A stretch of DNA of 39,211 bases from Abyssibacter sp. (GTDB taxonomy: Bacteria > Pseudomonadota > Gammaproteobacteria > Nevskiales > OUC007): positions 1-39,211 of the forward strand of contig JAGLCS010000128.1 in assembly GCA_023146115.1 (NCBI GenBank). The letters are read 5' to 3'. A program made the position numbers and the translations under genes. Positions 1-9,782 of this stretch are shown piece after piece. The notes below the pieces were generated by a model. The model had not been told where the DNA came from and did not search any database. It saw only the letters and a program-made list of their open reading frames with translations. Each line of letters starts with the position of its first letter. Within the stretch, counting starts at the first letter, position 1.

Positions 1-639
1 CTGGAGCGCTCGCTGGATGAGCTGGGCGTTGCACCGCGTGTGCTCAAGGGCGATGACGCCGAGCAGGTGTTGGCCAAGCTCGAACTGGACGACATGGAAG
101 ATCTTTACGCCAGCATCGGCCTGGGTCGGCGCCTGTCGCCGCTGGTGGCCCGCCTGTTCCTGGAACCTGCTCAGCAGAACAGCGCCATTGCACTGGTCGC
201 CCCGTTGGCGATTCAGGGCACGGAGGGCCTGATCGTCGAGTACGGCGGCTGCTGCCATCCAATCCCCGGCGATCCGATCCGCGGCCATGTCTCGATGGGG
301 CGCGGCATCGTGATTCATCGGGTCGATTGCAAATCCGGCATTCAGAACCGCAAGGGTGGGCCGCATGACTGGGTTTCGTTGTCCTGGTCCGATGATGTCG
401 AGGGTGACTTCATCGTCGAACTGCGGATTCAAGGGCCCAATCAGCGCGGATTCCTGGCCACCGTTGCCACCGAGATCGCCGATGCCGGTTCCAGCATCGA
501 GAACGTGAACATGTCGGACCGGTCCAGCGGGATGGCGGATATGCGCATCAACATCACCATCCGTGACCGCATTCACCTCGCGCAGGTCATGCGCGGTCTG
601 CGACGCCTCGATATCGTCGAGCGCGTGCAACGCAGCTAA
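1..639 (+). CDS. spoT: Bifunctional (p)ppGpp synthetase/hydrolase SpoT, C-terminal part (5' end outside window)
   Basis: Open from base 1; YGGCCHPIPGDPIRGHVSMGRGIVIHRVDC TGS/zinc-finger-type region followed by a C-terminal ACT domain; followed by ridA and recG. Confidence 0.92.
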   Translation: MERSLDELGVAPRVLKGDDAEQVLAKLELDDMEDLYASIGLGRRLSPLVARLFLEPAQQNSAIALVAPLAIQGTEGLIVEYGGCCHPIPGDPIRGHVSMGRGIVIHRVDCKSGIQNRKGGPHDWVSLSWSDDVEGDFIVELRIQGPNQRGFLATVATEIADAGSSIENVNMSDRSSGMADMRINITIRDRIHLAQVMRGLRRLDIVERVQRS

Positions 640-766
640 GGAAACACTGATCTATTCTCACCACCGAGACGGAGTGAGCGCGGTTTGATCATTCCAAATG
701 AGCGAACGACCACGCAGGCTTGCGGGAAAATCGGCAACTTGGCGGCGTGATTAGATCAGTGTTTCC
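640..766 (+). mobile_element. MITE-like element, copy A (127 bp, internally deleted relative to copy B)
   Basis: Perfect 15-bp TIRs GGAAACACTGATCTA (640-654) / TAGATCAGTGTTTCC (752-766), flanked by 4-bp direct repeat CTAA (636-639 and 767-770); internal blocks shared with 17014-17276. Confidence 0.8.
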
Positions 767-795
767 CTAACGTCCCCCATTTATCTGGAGCAACC

Positions 796-1179
796 ATGCG
801 CCGCATCATCAGCACAGATCAGGCCCCGGCGGCCATCGGAACTTACTCGCAGGCCGTGCAGGCCGGCAACACGGTCTACATTTCCGGCCAGATCCCGCTG
901 GACCCGGTGACCGGCGCCATGGTCGAAGGCGATTTCGAAGCCCAGGCGCGGCAGGTCTTCAGCAACCTCTCGGCGGTGGCCGAGGCCGCCGGCGCCACGC
1001 TGCAGGCGGCGGTCAAGCTGACCATCTTCCTGACCGACCTGGGTGAGTTCGCTGCGGTGAATCGGGTGATGTCCGAATTCTTTTCCGAACCGTACCCGGC
1101 GCGGGCGGCCGTCGAGGTGTCTGCCTTGCCCAAGGGTGCGCAGGTCGAGGCCGACGCAATTCTCGTCCTCGAGGACTGA
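796..1179 (+). CDS. ridA: RidA family reactive intermediate/imine deaminase
   Basis: 127 aa; [24 protein letters not shown] and [21 protein letters not shown] are RidA/YjgF signatures; SD-like ctggag upstream. Confidence 0.95.
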   Translation: MRRIISTDQAPAAIGTYSQAVQAGNTVYISGQIPLDPVTGAMVEGDFEAQARQVFSNLSAVAEAAGATLQAAVKLTIFLTDLGEFAAVNRVMSEFFSEPYPARAAVEVSALPKGAQVEADAILVLED

Positions 1180-1195
1180 GCGCACTCGAACGACG

Positions 1196-3307
1196 ATGGC
1201 GACTCGGGGGCGCATTGCCGCGGCACGCACCACGCCGTTGACTCCGGACTCACCGCTGACGGCGTTTCCCGGCGTCGGCGACGCAATGGCCGCACGGTTG
1301 GCGCAGTTGGGCCTGCAGGTGGCCGAAGATCTGCTGTTCCACTTGCCCAATCGCTACGAGGATCGCACTCGCCTGTGGACCATCGGCAGCCTGACGCCGG
1401 GTATCCGCGCACAGCTGGTCGGACGGGTCGAGCGGGCCGACCTCAAGTTTGGACGGCGGCGATCGCTACTGGTGTCGCTCACCGACGGCACCGGCCGGCT
1501 CGGCATGCGCCTGTTCCATTTTTCGCGCGCGCAGCAGCGCCAGTTCGTCTCGGGACAGTGGGTGCGTGTGTTTGGCGATGTGCGTCCCGGCCCCACCGGA
1601 CTGGAAATGGCGCATCCGGAGTACAAACTGGTGCCCGGCCCGGAGGACGAGTCCGTCACCGAAGACGCGCTCACGCCGCTGTATCCGCTGACCCAGGGCG
1701 TCACGCAGGGGCGCTTGCGAGCGATGATTGCCCGGGCGATGGACCACCTGCTGACCCAGGTGGATGATCCCTTGCTCGGCGAGTCGTTCGCGGGCCTGCC
1801 CCTACCTGCGCTGCATGAGGCGATCACCGTCTTGCACCGGCCGCCGGTCGGCAGTGATGTCAATCTGCTCGCCAGCGGTTACCACCCGGCCCAGCGGCGC
1901 CTGGCGCTGGAGGAATTGCTTGCGCATCGGCTGAGCCTTAGTGATCTCAAGCGGCGCGCGCGGGAGCAACTGCGGGCCACGCCGCTGCGTCTCGATCGCG
2001 CGGTGCTCCAGCCGCTGCTGGACGGGCTCGGGTTTACGCTCACCGGCGCCCAGCAACGCGTGGTTGGCGAGATCGCTGATGATCTGGCGCGGGAGGGCCC
2101 GATGATGCGCCTGGTTCAGGGCGACGTTGGTGCGGGCAAGACGGTGATTGCCGCGGCCGCACTGCTGGCTGCGGTCCGCGCCGGACATCAGGCCGCATTG
2201 ATGGCACCTACCGAATTGCTCGCCGAGCAACATGCGGTGACCTTGCAGGGTTGGCTGGCGCCCCTCGGGGTGGAGGTGCTGCTGCTGTCCGGAGCACGCA
2301 AGGCACAGGAGCGTCGTCAAATCGAAGCGCGCCTGGAATCCGGAGACGCATTACTCGCCGTCGGAACCCATGCACTGTTCCAGCGCAGCGTTCAGCTGCC
2401 GAAGCTGGCGCTGGTCGTGGTGGATGAACAGCACCGCTTCGGCGTGCATCAACGGCTTGCGCTGCTCGACAAGGGCGCAGACCGCTATCCCCATCAACTG
2501 GTCATGACCGCCACGCCGATCCCCCGGACACTGGCGATGCGGGCCTACGCCGACCTCGACACCTCGGTGCTCGACGAACTGCCGCCGGGCCGGACTCCGG
2601 TCGCGACCATTGTGCTGGACCAGCAGCGTCGCGATGCTGTCATCGAACGCGTGGCCGCCGCCTGTCAGCGCGGCCGGCAGGCGTATTGGGTCTGCACGCT
2701 GGTGGAAATCTCGGACCAACTGGATGCCGAGGCGGCCGAAGCGGCGGCGGAGCGGTTGCGTGCAGACTGCCCCCAGCTGCGTATCGGCCTGGTCCATGGC
2801 CGCATGAAACCGGCCGACAAGCAGCGCGTGATGGCGGAGTTCAAGGCGGGCGGCATTGATCTGCTGGTCGCGACCACGGTCATTGAGGTCGGGGTAGACG
2901 TGCCGAACGCATCGCTGATGATCATCGAAAATGCCGAACGTCTGGGGCTGGCTCAGTTGCACCAGCTGCGGGGGCGCGTGGGCCGTGGCAGCGAATCCAG
3001 CCATTGCGTGCTGATGTATCAGGGGCCGCTGTCACAACTCGCGAAATCAAGGCTGGCGGTGATGCGAGAAACCACCGACGGCTTCCGGATCGCTGAGCGG
3101 GACCTGGAATTGCGCGGACCGGGCGAGGTGATGGGAACACGGCAAACCGGCGAGGTCGGCCTGCGCATTGCCGACATGGTCCGCGACGCCGATTTGCTGG
3201 ATGCGGCCGAGGCCATCGCGGTGGGTCTTGGCGAGCGCAGCGATGATGTCCGCCGAGTGCTGTCGCAACGCTGGGTCGCCGGAGCCGAGCGCTTCGCACG
3301 CGCCTGA
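1196..3307 (+). CDS. recG: ATP-dependent DNA helicase RecG
   Basis: Walker A GDVGAGKT, DEQHRFGV, MTATPIPRTLAM, QLRGRVGRG; start MATRGR at 1196 preferred over ORF start 1136, which overlaps ridA. Confidence 0.95.
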   Translation: MATRGRIAAARTTPLTPDSPLTAFPGVGDAMAARLAQLGLQVAEDLLFHLPNRYEDRTRLWTIGSLTPGIRAQLVGRVERADLKFGRRRSLLVSLTDGTGRLGMRLFHFSRAQQRQFVSGQWVRVFGDVRPGPTGLEMAHPEYKLVPGPEDESVTEDALTPLYPLTQGVTQGRLRAMIARAMDHLLTQVDDPLLGESFAGLPLPALHEAITVLHRPPVGSDVNLLASGYHPAQRRLALEELLAHRLSLSDLKRRAREQLRATPLRLDRAVLQPLLDGLGFTLTGAQQRVVGEIADDLAREGPMMRLVQGDVGAGKTVIAAAALLAAVRAGHQAALMAPTELLAEQHAVTLQGWLAPLGVEVLLLSGARKAQERRQIEARLESGDALLAVGTHALFQRSVQLPKLALVVVDEQHRFGVHQRLALLDKGADRYPHQLVMTATPIPRTLAMRAYADLDTSVLDELPPGRTPVATIVLDQQRRDAVIERVAAACQRGRQAYWVCTLVEISDQLDAEAAEAAAERLRADCPQLRIGLVHGRMKPADKQRVMAEFKAGGIDLLVATTVIEVGVDVPNASLMIIENAERLGLAQLHQLRGRVGRGSESSHCVLMYQGPLSQLAKSRLAVMRETTDGFRIAERDLELRGPGEVMGTRQTGEVGLRIADMVRDADLLDAAEAIAVGLGERSDDVRRVLSQRWVAGAERFARA

Positions 3308-3404
3308 CCATGCTCGACTGCGTTGGCTGCGGGTGTGAACGCCAGCGTCGCAACGCGGTCTCGTGCACTGTACCGCCCATTCCTCACGAACCAGGAGTTA
3401 CTTC

Positions 3405-4295
3405 ATGTCCGATGATCAGGGTTACACGCCGCCGACAGTCTGGACCTGGGATGCCGAAAGCGGAGGGCGCTTCGCCAGCATCAACCGCCCGGTGGCCGGT
3501 CCGACCCACGACAAGAGCCTGCCAGTGGGCGAGCACCCCTTGCAGCTCTATTCGTTGGCGACGCCGAATGGCGTCAAGGTCACCGTCATGCTGGAAGAGT
3601 TGCTGGAGCTCGGTCATGCCGGAGCCGACTACGATGCCTGGCTGATCAACATCACGGAGGGCGATCAGTTTTCGTCCGGCTATGTCGACATCAACCCGAA
3701 CTCGAAGATTCCGGTGATGGTAGATCGCAGTACCGACACGCCTACCCGGGTGTTCGAATCCGGTTCGATTCTGCTGTATCTGGCCAACAAATTCGGCGCG
3801 CTGTTGCCGCTGGAGCACCACGCGCACACCGAGGCCATGAACTGGCTGTTCTGGCAGATGGGCAGCGCCCCCTTTCTGGGAGGCGGGTTCGGCCACTTCT
3901 ACGCCTACGCGCCAATCAAGATCGAGTACGCGATCAATCGCTACGCGATGGAAACCAAGCGCCAGCTCGATGTGCTCAACCGACATCTAGCCGAGCATGA
4001 ATACCTGGCCGGGGACGACTACAGCATCGCCGATATCGCCAACTGGCCGTGGTACGGCGCGCTGGTCAAGGGCTTGCTGTACGAGGCGGGGGAATTCTTG
4101 CAGGTGCAGGACTACAGCCATGTCATTCGCTGGGCGGATGCCATTGCCGCGCGGCCGGCGGCGCAGCGGGGGCGCAAGGTCAACCGGGTTTGGGGCGAGC
4201 CGTCCGACCAGCTCTTCGAGCGGCACGACGCCAGCGATTTCGATCAGCGCACCCTGGACAAGCTCAATCCGTCGGCCAAGGCCACGACGCTATAA
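3405..4295 (+). CDS. yghU: Glutathione S-transferase, YghU type
   Basis: MSDDQGYTPPTVWTWDAESGGRFASINRPVAGPTHDKSLPVGEHPLQLYS... N-terminal extension typical of YghU; GGAG SD upstream of 3405. Confidence 0.88.
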   Translation: MSDDQGYTPPTVWTWDAESGGRFASINRPVAGPTHDKSLPVGEHPLQLYSLATPNGVKVTVMLEELLELGHAGADYDAWLINITEGDQFSSGYVDINPNSKIPVMVDRSTDTPTRVFESGSILLYLANKFGALLPLEHHAHTEAMNWLFWQMGSAPFLGGGFGHFYAYAPIKIEYAINRYAMETKRQLDVLNRHLAEHEYLAGDDYSIADIANWPWYGALVKGLLYEAGEFLQVQDYSHVIRWADAIAARPAAQRGRKVNRVWGEPSDQLFERHDASDFDQRTLDKLNPSAKATTL

Positions 4296-4319
4296 GGCTG
4301 CGACGCTTCGGCAGGTTCC

Positions 4320-4403
4320 CGCGTCTCGCTGGGGAGGGCACCCCGCCCGGCAACAAGGCATGCCGACCGCGCCACTGGCCGGGCGGCTTCGCAGGGAGAC
4401 GCG
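4320..4403 (+). promoter_or_regulatory. Structured leader with putative SD-sequestering stem
   Basis: CGCGTCTC (4320-4327) pairs with GAGACGCG (4396-4403), which overlaps the SD AGGGAG; nested inside is a 9-bp stem CCGCCCGGC (4343-4351) / GCCGGGCGG (4378-4386). Confidence 0.4.
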
Positions 4404-4406
4404 ACC

Positions 4407-4703
4407 ATGACCAATCGAAGATCCACGCAAGGGCGGCCATGGCTGGCCGTCGGGCTAGTCCTGGGCCTGCTCGCGGCGCCCGGCGGGGCCGCTGCTGGCG
4501 CGGTGCCGCGCACGGCCGACCCCGATAGCGCCCGTCATTGGCTGGTGCTGAACTTCGATACGCAACCTGTTGGTCGGCAAATCGCCCAGCAGGGCAACGC
4601 AGCGCTGCAGAGGATTCGTGCGGGCATCCGGGTCACCGCCCCAGCGCTGCCGCGGCCCCAGCGCGACGAACTGGCGAGTCGTCAGGCTCAGCTCGACGGC
4701 TAG
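4407..4703 (+). CDS. Small predicted secreted protein, unknown function
   Basis: 98 aa with Sec-type signal (LAVGLVLGLLAAPGGAAAGA); AGGGAG SD upstream of ATG. Confidence 0.6.
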   Translation: MTNRRSTQGRPWLAVGLVLGLLAAPGGAAAGAVPRTADPDSARHWLVLNFDTQPVGRQIAQQGNAALQRIRAGIRVTAPALPRPQRDELASRQAQLDG

Positions 4704-4760
4704 CGTCGCCGCGGCGACTGATTTGCCTGGCAATCGCCGGCACGACATGGCCTGAGAGAA

Positions 4761-5711
4761 TCAGGCGGCTGGGCTGACCTCCCAGGGAGCCGGCTCCTGT
4801 ACCCAGGTGACGCCAGCCATGGCGCTGGAAAGTATCGCTTCCTGCAGTGCGGCGATGGCCTGCCGGCGAGGGAAGTTCTTGCGCCAGGCTATGGCGATGC
4901 GGCGCTGCGGTGCCGGTGACTGAAACGGCCGCGTGATCAGCATGGTGGTTTCATCCGGCCGGTTGACGATTGAGCTCTGAGGCAGGACGGTGATACCCAG
5001 CCCGCTGGCGACCATGTGTCGGATCGTCTCCAGACTGGAGCCGGTTAGCGGTCTCGGCTGACCCTGCACCTGATCGACACAATTCGGGCAGGCCTCGACG
5101 ACCTGATCCCGGAAGCAGTGACCTGGTCCCAGCAGCAGCAGGTGCTCGCCGGCCAGCTCTTCGGACGGAATGTCCTCGGCCGCCGCCCAGGGGTGGTCGG
5201 CGGGCAGGACCACCGAAAAGCTCTCGTCGTAAACCGGCCACGTCTGCAGGCCGGCCTGATCAATCGGCAACGCGATGAGGATTGCATCCAGTTCGTTCTG
5301 CTTGAGCTGCTCAATCAGATTGACCGTGAAGTTTTCCTCGATGATTAGCGGCATGCTGGGCGCTGCCTTCCGCAGGGCCGGGACGAGGTAGGGCAACAGA
5401 TAAGGCCCGACCGTGTAAATCGCCCCCAGGCGCAGTGGGCCAGCCAGTTCGTTCTGTCCAGCGCGGGCCAGCTGCTCGATCTGTGCCGCTTCGGACAGCA
5501 CCACCCGGGCCTGGGCGATGATGCGTTCGCCGATGGGGGTGGGTCGCGCTTCGCCGCGGTGCCGTTCGAACAGCGTCACGCCGAGTTCATCTTCCAGTTT
5601 GCGCAGCGCCACCGACAACGTCGGCTGGCTAACAAAGGAGCGGTCGGCCGCGCGGCCGAAGTGGCGTTCGCTGTCCAGGGCGACCAGATACTTGAGTTCG
5701 GTCAGTGTCAT
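4761..5711 (-). CDS. oxyR: LysR-type peroxide sensor OxyR
   Basis: MTLTELKYLVALDSERHFGRAADRSFVSQPTLSVALRKLEDELG HTH; GHCFRDQVVEACP retains the two redox Cys with the spacing of E. coli C199/C208. Confidence 0.93.
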   Translation of the reverse strand: MTLTELKYLVALDSERHFGRAADRSFVSQPTLSVALRKLEDELGVTLFERHRGEARPTPIGERIIAQARVVLSEAAQIEQLARAGQNELAGPLRLGAIYTVGPYLLPYLVPALRKAAPSMPLIIEENFTVNLIEQLKQNELDAILIALPIDQAGLQTWPVYDESFSVVLPADHPWAAAEDIPSEELAGEHLLLLGPGHCFRDQVVEACPNCVDQVQGQPRPLTGSSLETIRHMVASGLGITVLPQSSIVNRPDETTMLITRPFQSPAPQRRIAIAWRKNFPRRQAIAALQEAILSSAMAGVTWVQEPAPWEVSPAA

Positions 5712-5765
5712 GACGGGAGTCTGTCCCGGCCGGTATGGCTGCGCAACATAGACCGGGCGCGACCG

Positions 5766-6683
5766 CTACGCCCAGGCTCGCGGTACGAGGAAATGTTCCG
5801 TCAGCGCAGCCTCTGGCGAGCCGGGTTCTGGCACGTGCCGATACCGCCAGCCGGAGGCAGGTGGCATGGACATCAGAATGGATTCGGTGCGCCCGCCCGA
5901 CTGCAGCCCGAACAGCGTGCCGCGGTCGTGCACCAGGTTGAACTCCACATAGCGCCCGCGGCGGTATAGCTGGAACGCCCGCTCGCGTTCGCCGTACGTC
6001 ATGTCGCAGCGGCGCTGCAGTATCGGCAGCAGCGCATCGACATAGCCCCGACCGACCGACTGCTGGAACGCGAAACAGCGCTCGAAACCCCCATCGTTGA
6101 GGTCGTCGAAGAACAACCCACCAATGCCGCGGGGCTCCTGGCGGTGCGGCAGATAGAAGTAGTCGTCGCAGGCCTGCTTGTAGCGCGGGTACACCTCGGC
6201 GCCGAAGGGTGCGCAAAGCGCTTTCGCTGTCGCATGCCAGTGGCGGCAGTCTTCGTCGAAACCATAGATCGGCGTGAGATCGAAGCCGCCACCGAACCAC
6301 CAGATCGGCGGGCTATCGGCCGATTCCGCGACCAGAAAGCGCACGTTCATATGTGACGTGGGCGCATAGGGGTTGCGGGGATGGACGACCACGGAAACGC
6401 CCATGGCGCGAAACCCCCGGCCGGCCAGCTCGGGATTGCGGGCACTAGCCGCGGGCGGCAGCCGCTTGCCCTGGATGACCGACAGCGCCACGCCGGCGCG
6501 TTCCAGTGCGGCGCCATCTTCCAGCACCCGGGTGTTGCCGCCACCGCCTTCGGCGCGCTGCCAGACATCGTGTGCGAAGCGTGCGGTGGGCTCCAGCGAC
6601 TCCAGCGCCGAGCAGATGTCGCTTTGCAGTTGACGCAGAAATGCCTCAACCGCCGCAGGCTGGATGGTCGCGGAATCAGCCAC
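5766..6683 (-). CDS. hemF: Oxygen-dependent coproporphyrinogen-III oxidase
   Basis: [17 protein letters not shown]..., [68 protein letters not shown] track opens at a TTG (6722); GTG at 6683, overlapping the tsaC stop, looks more likely. Confidence 0.93.
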   Translation of the reverse strand: MADSATIQPAAVEAFLRQLQSDICSALESLEPTARFAHDVWQRAEGGGGNTRVLEDGAALERAGVALSVIQGKRLPPAASARNPELAGRGFRAMGVSVVVHPRNPYAPTSHMNVRFLVAESADSPPIWWFGGGFDLTPIYGFDEDCRHWHATAKALCAPFGAEVYPRYKQACDDYFYLPHRQEPRGIGGLFFDDLNDGGFERCFAFQQSVGRGYVDALLPILQRRCDMTYGERERAFQLYRRGRYVEFNLVHDRGTLFGLQSGGRTESILMSMPPASGWRYRHVPEPGSPEAALTEHFLVPRAWA

Positions 6684-7233
6684 GTGGCATGCCGCCTCGT
6701 GCGTAGTCACCGCTGCCGGCAACGCGGATGGGGGTTGCGCCGCGTAGCGGGCCGGTTCGCCCGCCCAGTTTCAGGTCGACCGCCTGACGGATCTGCGGGT
6801 CGATCTGGGAGGCCCGTCGCGGTGCCGGCCGGCCCCCAGGGTTGGCGCTGGTCGACACGATGGCACCGCCGAAGTGGGCACAAAGCCCGGCGGCAACGGG
6901 ATGGGTGGTGATACGCACGGCGAGCGTCGGTCGTCCCCCCGTCAGCCACCAGGGGCAGGCGACGTGAGCCGGCAGAATCCAGGTCGTCGGTTGATCGCCG
7001 GGCGCCGGTAGATCGCTCAGGTCCACGACATAGGGGGCGAGCCGCTCCGCGCGGTCGGCGATGAGGATCAGCCCCTTGGACACGGGGCGGGCCTTCAGCG
7101 CCAGCAGGGCGAATACCGCGTCCGGGTCCAGCGGATTGCAACCCAGCCCCCAGACACCTTCGGTGGGGTAGAGCGCCAGCCCGCCGGCGCGCAGCCTACC
7201 GGCGGCCTGACGAAGCTGAAACGCCGTCGTCAC
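6676..7233 (-). CDS. tsaC: L-threonylcarbamoyladenylate synthase, TsaC/YrdC family
   Basis: 185 aa; [45 protein letters not shown]. Confidence 0.9.
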   Translation of the reverse strand: MTTAFQLRQAAGRLRAGGLALYPTEGVWGLGCNPLDPDAVFALLALKARPVSKGLILIADRAERLAPYVVDLSDLPAPGDQPTTWILPAHVACPWWLTGGRPTLAVRITTHPVAAGLCAHFGGAIVSTSANPGGRPAPRRASQIDPQIRQAVDLKLGGRTGPLRGATPIRVAGSGDYARGGMPRG

Positions 7234-9557
7234 CCGCTCTTCTTGGCCTTAGGCGCGGCCTTGCGCGTACCGCGTTTCTTGCGTTCAGGCGCCGCTGCAA
7301 TCAGTTCCTGGCACTGCTCCAGTGTCAGCGACTTGGGCTCGGTGTCCTTGGGAATCTTGGCGTTCTTCTTGCCGTCGGTGATGTACGGGCCGTAACGGCC
7401 GTTCAGCACCTTGATGCCCTCGTCTTCCCAGACGTGGATCTCGCGTTCCGCATCCAGCTTTTTCTTCGCCGCGACCAGTTCCAGGCAGCGGTCTCGACTG
7501 ACCGTGTAGGGGTCGTCTTCCTTGCCGAGCGACGCGAATTTCTTGCCGAAGCGCACGTAGGGCCCGAAGCGCCCGACGTTGACCTGCATCTCTTCGCCCT
7601 GAGGCGTTTCGCCCATGTCACGCGGTAGCTGGAACAGGGCCAGGGCCTCGTCCAGGGTGATCTTGTCCAGGCGTTGCCCGGGCCGCAGGCTGGCGAACTT
7701 CGGCTTGTCTTCGTCGTCCTTGGAGCCGATCTGCGCGAAAGGCCCATAGCGGCCGATCCGAACGATCACCGGTTTGCCTGACTTGGGGTCGGTGCCCAGT
7801 TCCCGGGCCTGCGCCACCTCGGCGCGGGAGATGTCCTGCTTGGATTCCACGGTCTCGTGGAAGGGTTCCCAAAAGCCTTCGAGCAGCGGCTTCCAGTCCT
7901 TTTCACCACGTGAAACGGCGTCCAGTTCATCTTCCAGCCGGGCCGTGAAGTCGTAATCCACGTACTGGGTGAAGTGTTCGGTCAGGAACCGGGTGACGAT
8001 GCGGCCGATGTCGGTGGGGTAGAACCGCTTGGATTCCAGTTCCACATACTCGCGCGACAGCAACGTGGAGATGATGCTGGCATAGGTCGACGGCCGGCCG
8101 ATGTCGTATTCCTCCAGCGTCTTCACCAGGCTGGCTTCGGTGTAGCGAGGCGGCGGCTCGGTGAAGTGCTGGTCGGCGGCGATGTCCAGCAGTTCCAGTA
8201 CATCGCCCTGCTCGACCGGCGGCAGGGTCTTGTCGTCGTCGTCGGCCTTCGAATCGTCGCGGCCTTCCTGATAGACGGCGATGAAGCCCGGCTCGACCAG
8301 GGTCGATCCGGTGGCGCGGAAGCTGTGTCCGTCGCCGGCGGCCAGCGTCAGTGACACCGTGTCGTAGAGCGCCGGCTGCATCTGGCTGGCCATCGCACGC
8401 TTCCAGATCAGCTCATACAGCTTGCTCTGGTCGCTGTTGAGGTATTTTTTCATGTCGGCCGGGTGACGAGCTGCCGATGTGGCGCGCACGGCTTCGTGCG
8501 CTTCCTGGGCATTCTTGGACTTGGTCTTGAAGTGGCGCGGCTTGTCGGGCAATGCCTTGTTGCCGTAGCGCTCGGCAATCACCTCACGCATTTCCACCAG
8601 CGCATCGTTGGCCAGCGACACCGAGTCGGTCCGCATGTAGGTGATCAGGCCGATCGAGGAGCCGTCGATCTCGATGCCCTCATACAGCTGCTGCGCCGTG
8701 CGCATGGTCCGCGTCGTCGTGAAGCCGAGCTTGCGCGAGGCTTCCTGCTGCAGGGTCGATGTCGTGAACGGCGGTGCGGGATTGCGGCGACGTTGTTTTT
8801 TCTCGACCGTCTCTGCGGTGAGCGAGCCGCCGGCTGCGGCCAGCAGCTTTTCGCGGGCGCCGGTGGCGCCGGCCTCGTCGGTGAAGGTGAACTGCTCCAC
8901 CTTGTCGCCGCCGAAGGTCCACAAGCGGCCGGCAAAGGACTGGCCATCCTTCTGCACCTGGGCGTCGATGGACCAGTATTCCTGTGCGACGAACTTGTCG
9001 ATCTCGTCTTCGCGTTCAACGATCAGCCGCAACGCCGGACTTTGCACGCGCCCCGCTGACAGTCCGCGCTGTACCTTGCGCCACAGCAGGGGGGAGAGAT
9101 TGAAACCGACGAGATAGTCGAGGGCGCGCCGCGCCTGCTGTGCATCGACCAGGTGATCGGACACGGCGCGCGGATGGCTCAGGGCCTCCTGGATCGCGCG
9201 CTCGGTGATTTCGTGGAACACCACGCGCTGCACCAGCTTGTCGCCCAGCAGCTTGCGCTCCTTGAGGATCTCCAGCAGATGCCAGGCGATGGCCTCCCCT
9301 TCGCGATCAGGGTCAGTCGCCAGCAGCAGGGAGTCGGATTTCTTCAGCGCCTCGACAATGTTCTTGACGTGCTTTTCGTTGCGGTCGATGACCTGATAGC
9401 GCATCGCGAAATCTGCGCTGGGATCAACAGCCCCTTCCTTGGGAACCAGGTCTCGCACATGGCCGTAGGACGCCAGTACTCGGTAATCCTTACCGAGATA
9501 TTTCTCGATGGTCTTGGCCTTGGCAGGCGATTCGACGATGACCAGATTCTGCGCCAT
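7230..9557 (-). CDS. topA: DNA topoisomerase I
   Basis: NLVIVESPAKAKTIEKYLG, ATDPDREGEAIAWH, GLITYMRTDS; C-terminal repeats ending in a basic tail. Confidence 0.97.
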   Translation of the reverse strand: MAQNLVIVESPAKAKTIEKYLGKDYRVLASYGHVRDLVPKEGAVDPSADFAMRYQVIDRNEKHVKNIVEALKKSDSLLLATDPDREGEAIAWHLLEILKERKLLGDKLVQRVVFHEITERAIQEALSHPRAVSDHLVDAQQARRALDYLVGFNLSPLLWRKVQRGLSAGRVQSPALRLIVEREDEIDKFVAQEYWSIDAQVQKDGQSFAGRLWTFGGDKVEQFTFTDEAGATGAREKLLAAAGGSLTAETVEKKQRRRNPAPPFTTSTLQQEASRKLGFTTTRTMRTAQQLYEGIEIDGSSIGLITYMRTDSVSLANDALVEMREVIAERYGNKALPDKPRHFKTKSKNAQEAHEAVRATSAARHPADMKKYLNSDQSKLYELIWKRAMASQMQPALYDTVSLTLAAGDGHSFRATGSTLVEPGFIAVYQEGRDDSKADDDDKTLPPVEQGDVLELLDIAADQHFTEPPPRYTEASLVKTLEEYDIGRPSTYASIISTLLSREYVELESKRFYPTDIGRIVTRFLTEHFTQYVDYDFTARLEDELDAVSRGEKDWKPLLEGFWEPFHETVESKQDISRAEVAQARELGTDPKSGKPVIVRIGRYGPFAQIGSKDDEDKPKFASLRPGQRLDKITLDEALALFQLPRDMGETPQGEEMQVNVGRFGPYVRFGKKFASLGKEDDPYTVSRDRCLELVAAKKKLDAEREIHVWEDEGIKVLNGRYGPYITDGKKNAKIPKDTEPKSLTLEQCQELIAAAPERKKRGTRKAAPKAKKSG

Positions 9558-9740
9558 GGGGGGCGGAAACCCTTTTGTTGGATTGGGGATTTGGGGGCGC
9601 GAGCATGGCCGTGGCTTGGAAGACTTGCAAGTCGGGCCGTCTGCAAACGGCCACGGGCCAAGTCTTGGCGCAAGCCCGCTCAGGCTCTGGTGCCGCAGTC
9701 TGGCCGGGCGCTGCGGCTGCTCTTGTCCGGCCGGTGATCA

Positions 9741-9776
9741 ACGGTCTCCGGCGCCCGGGGCGACGCCGAAGACCGT
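9741..9776 (-). terminator. GC-rich stem-loop just 3' of smg (no clear U-tract)
   Basis: ACGGTCTCCGGCG (9741-9753) / CGCCGAAGACCGT (9764-9776), 12/13 paired, a few nt downstream of the smg stop on the minus strand. Confidence 0.4.
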
Positions 9777-9782
9777 CGGCGC

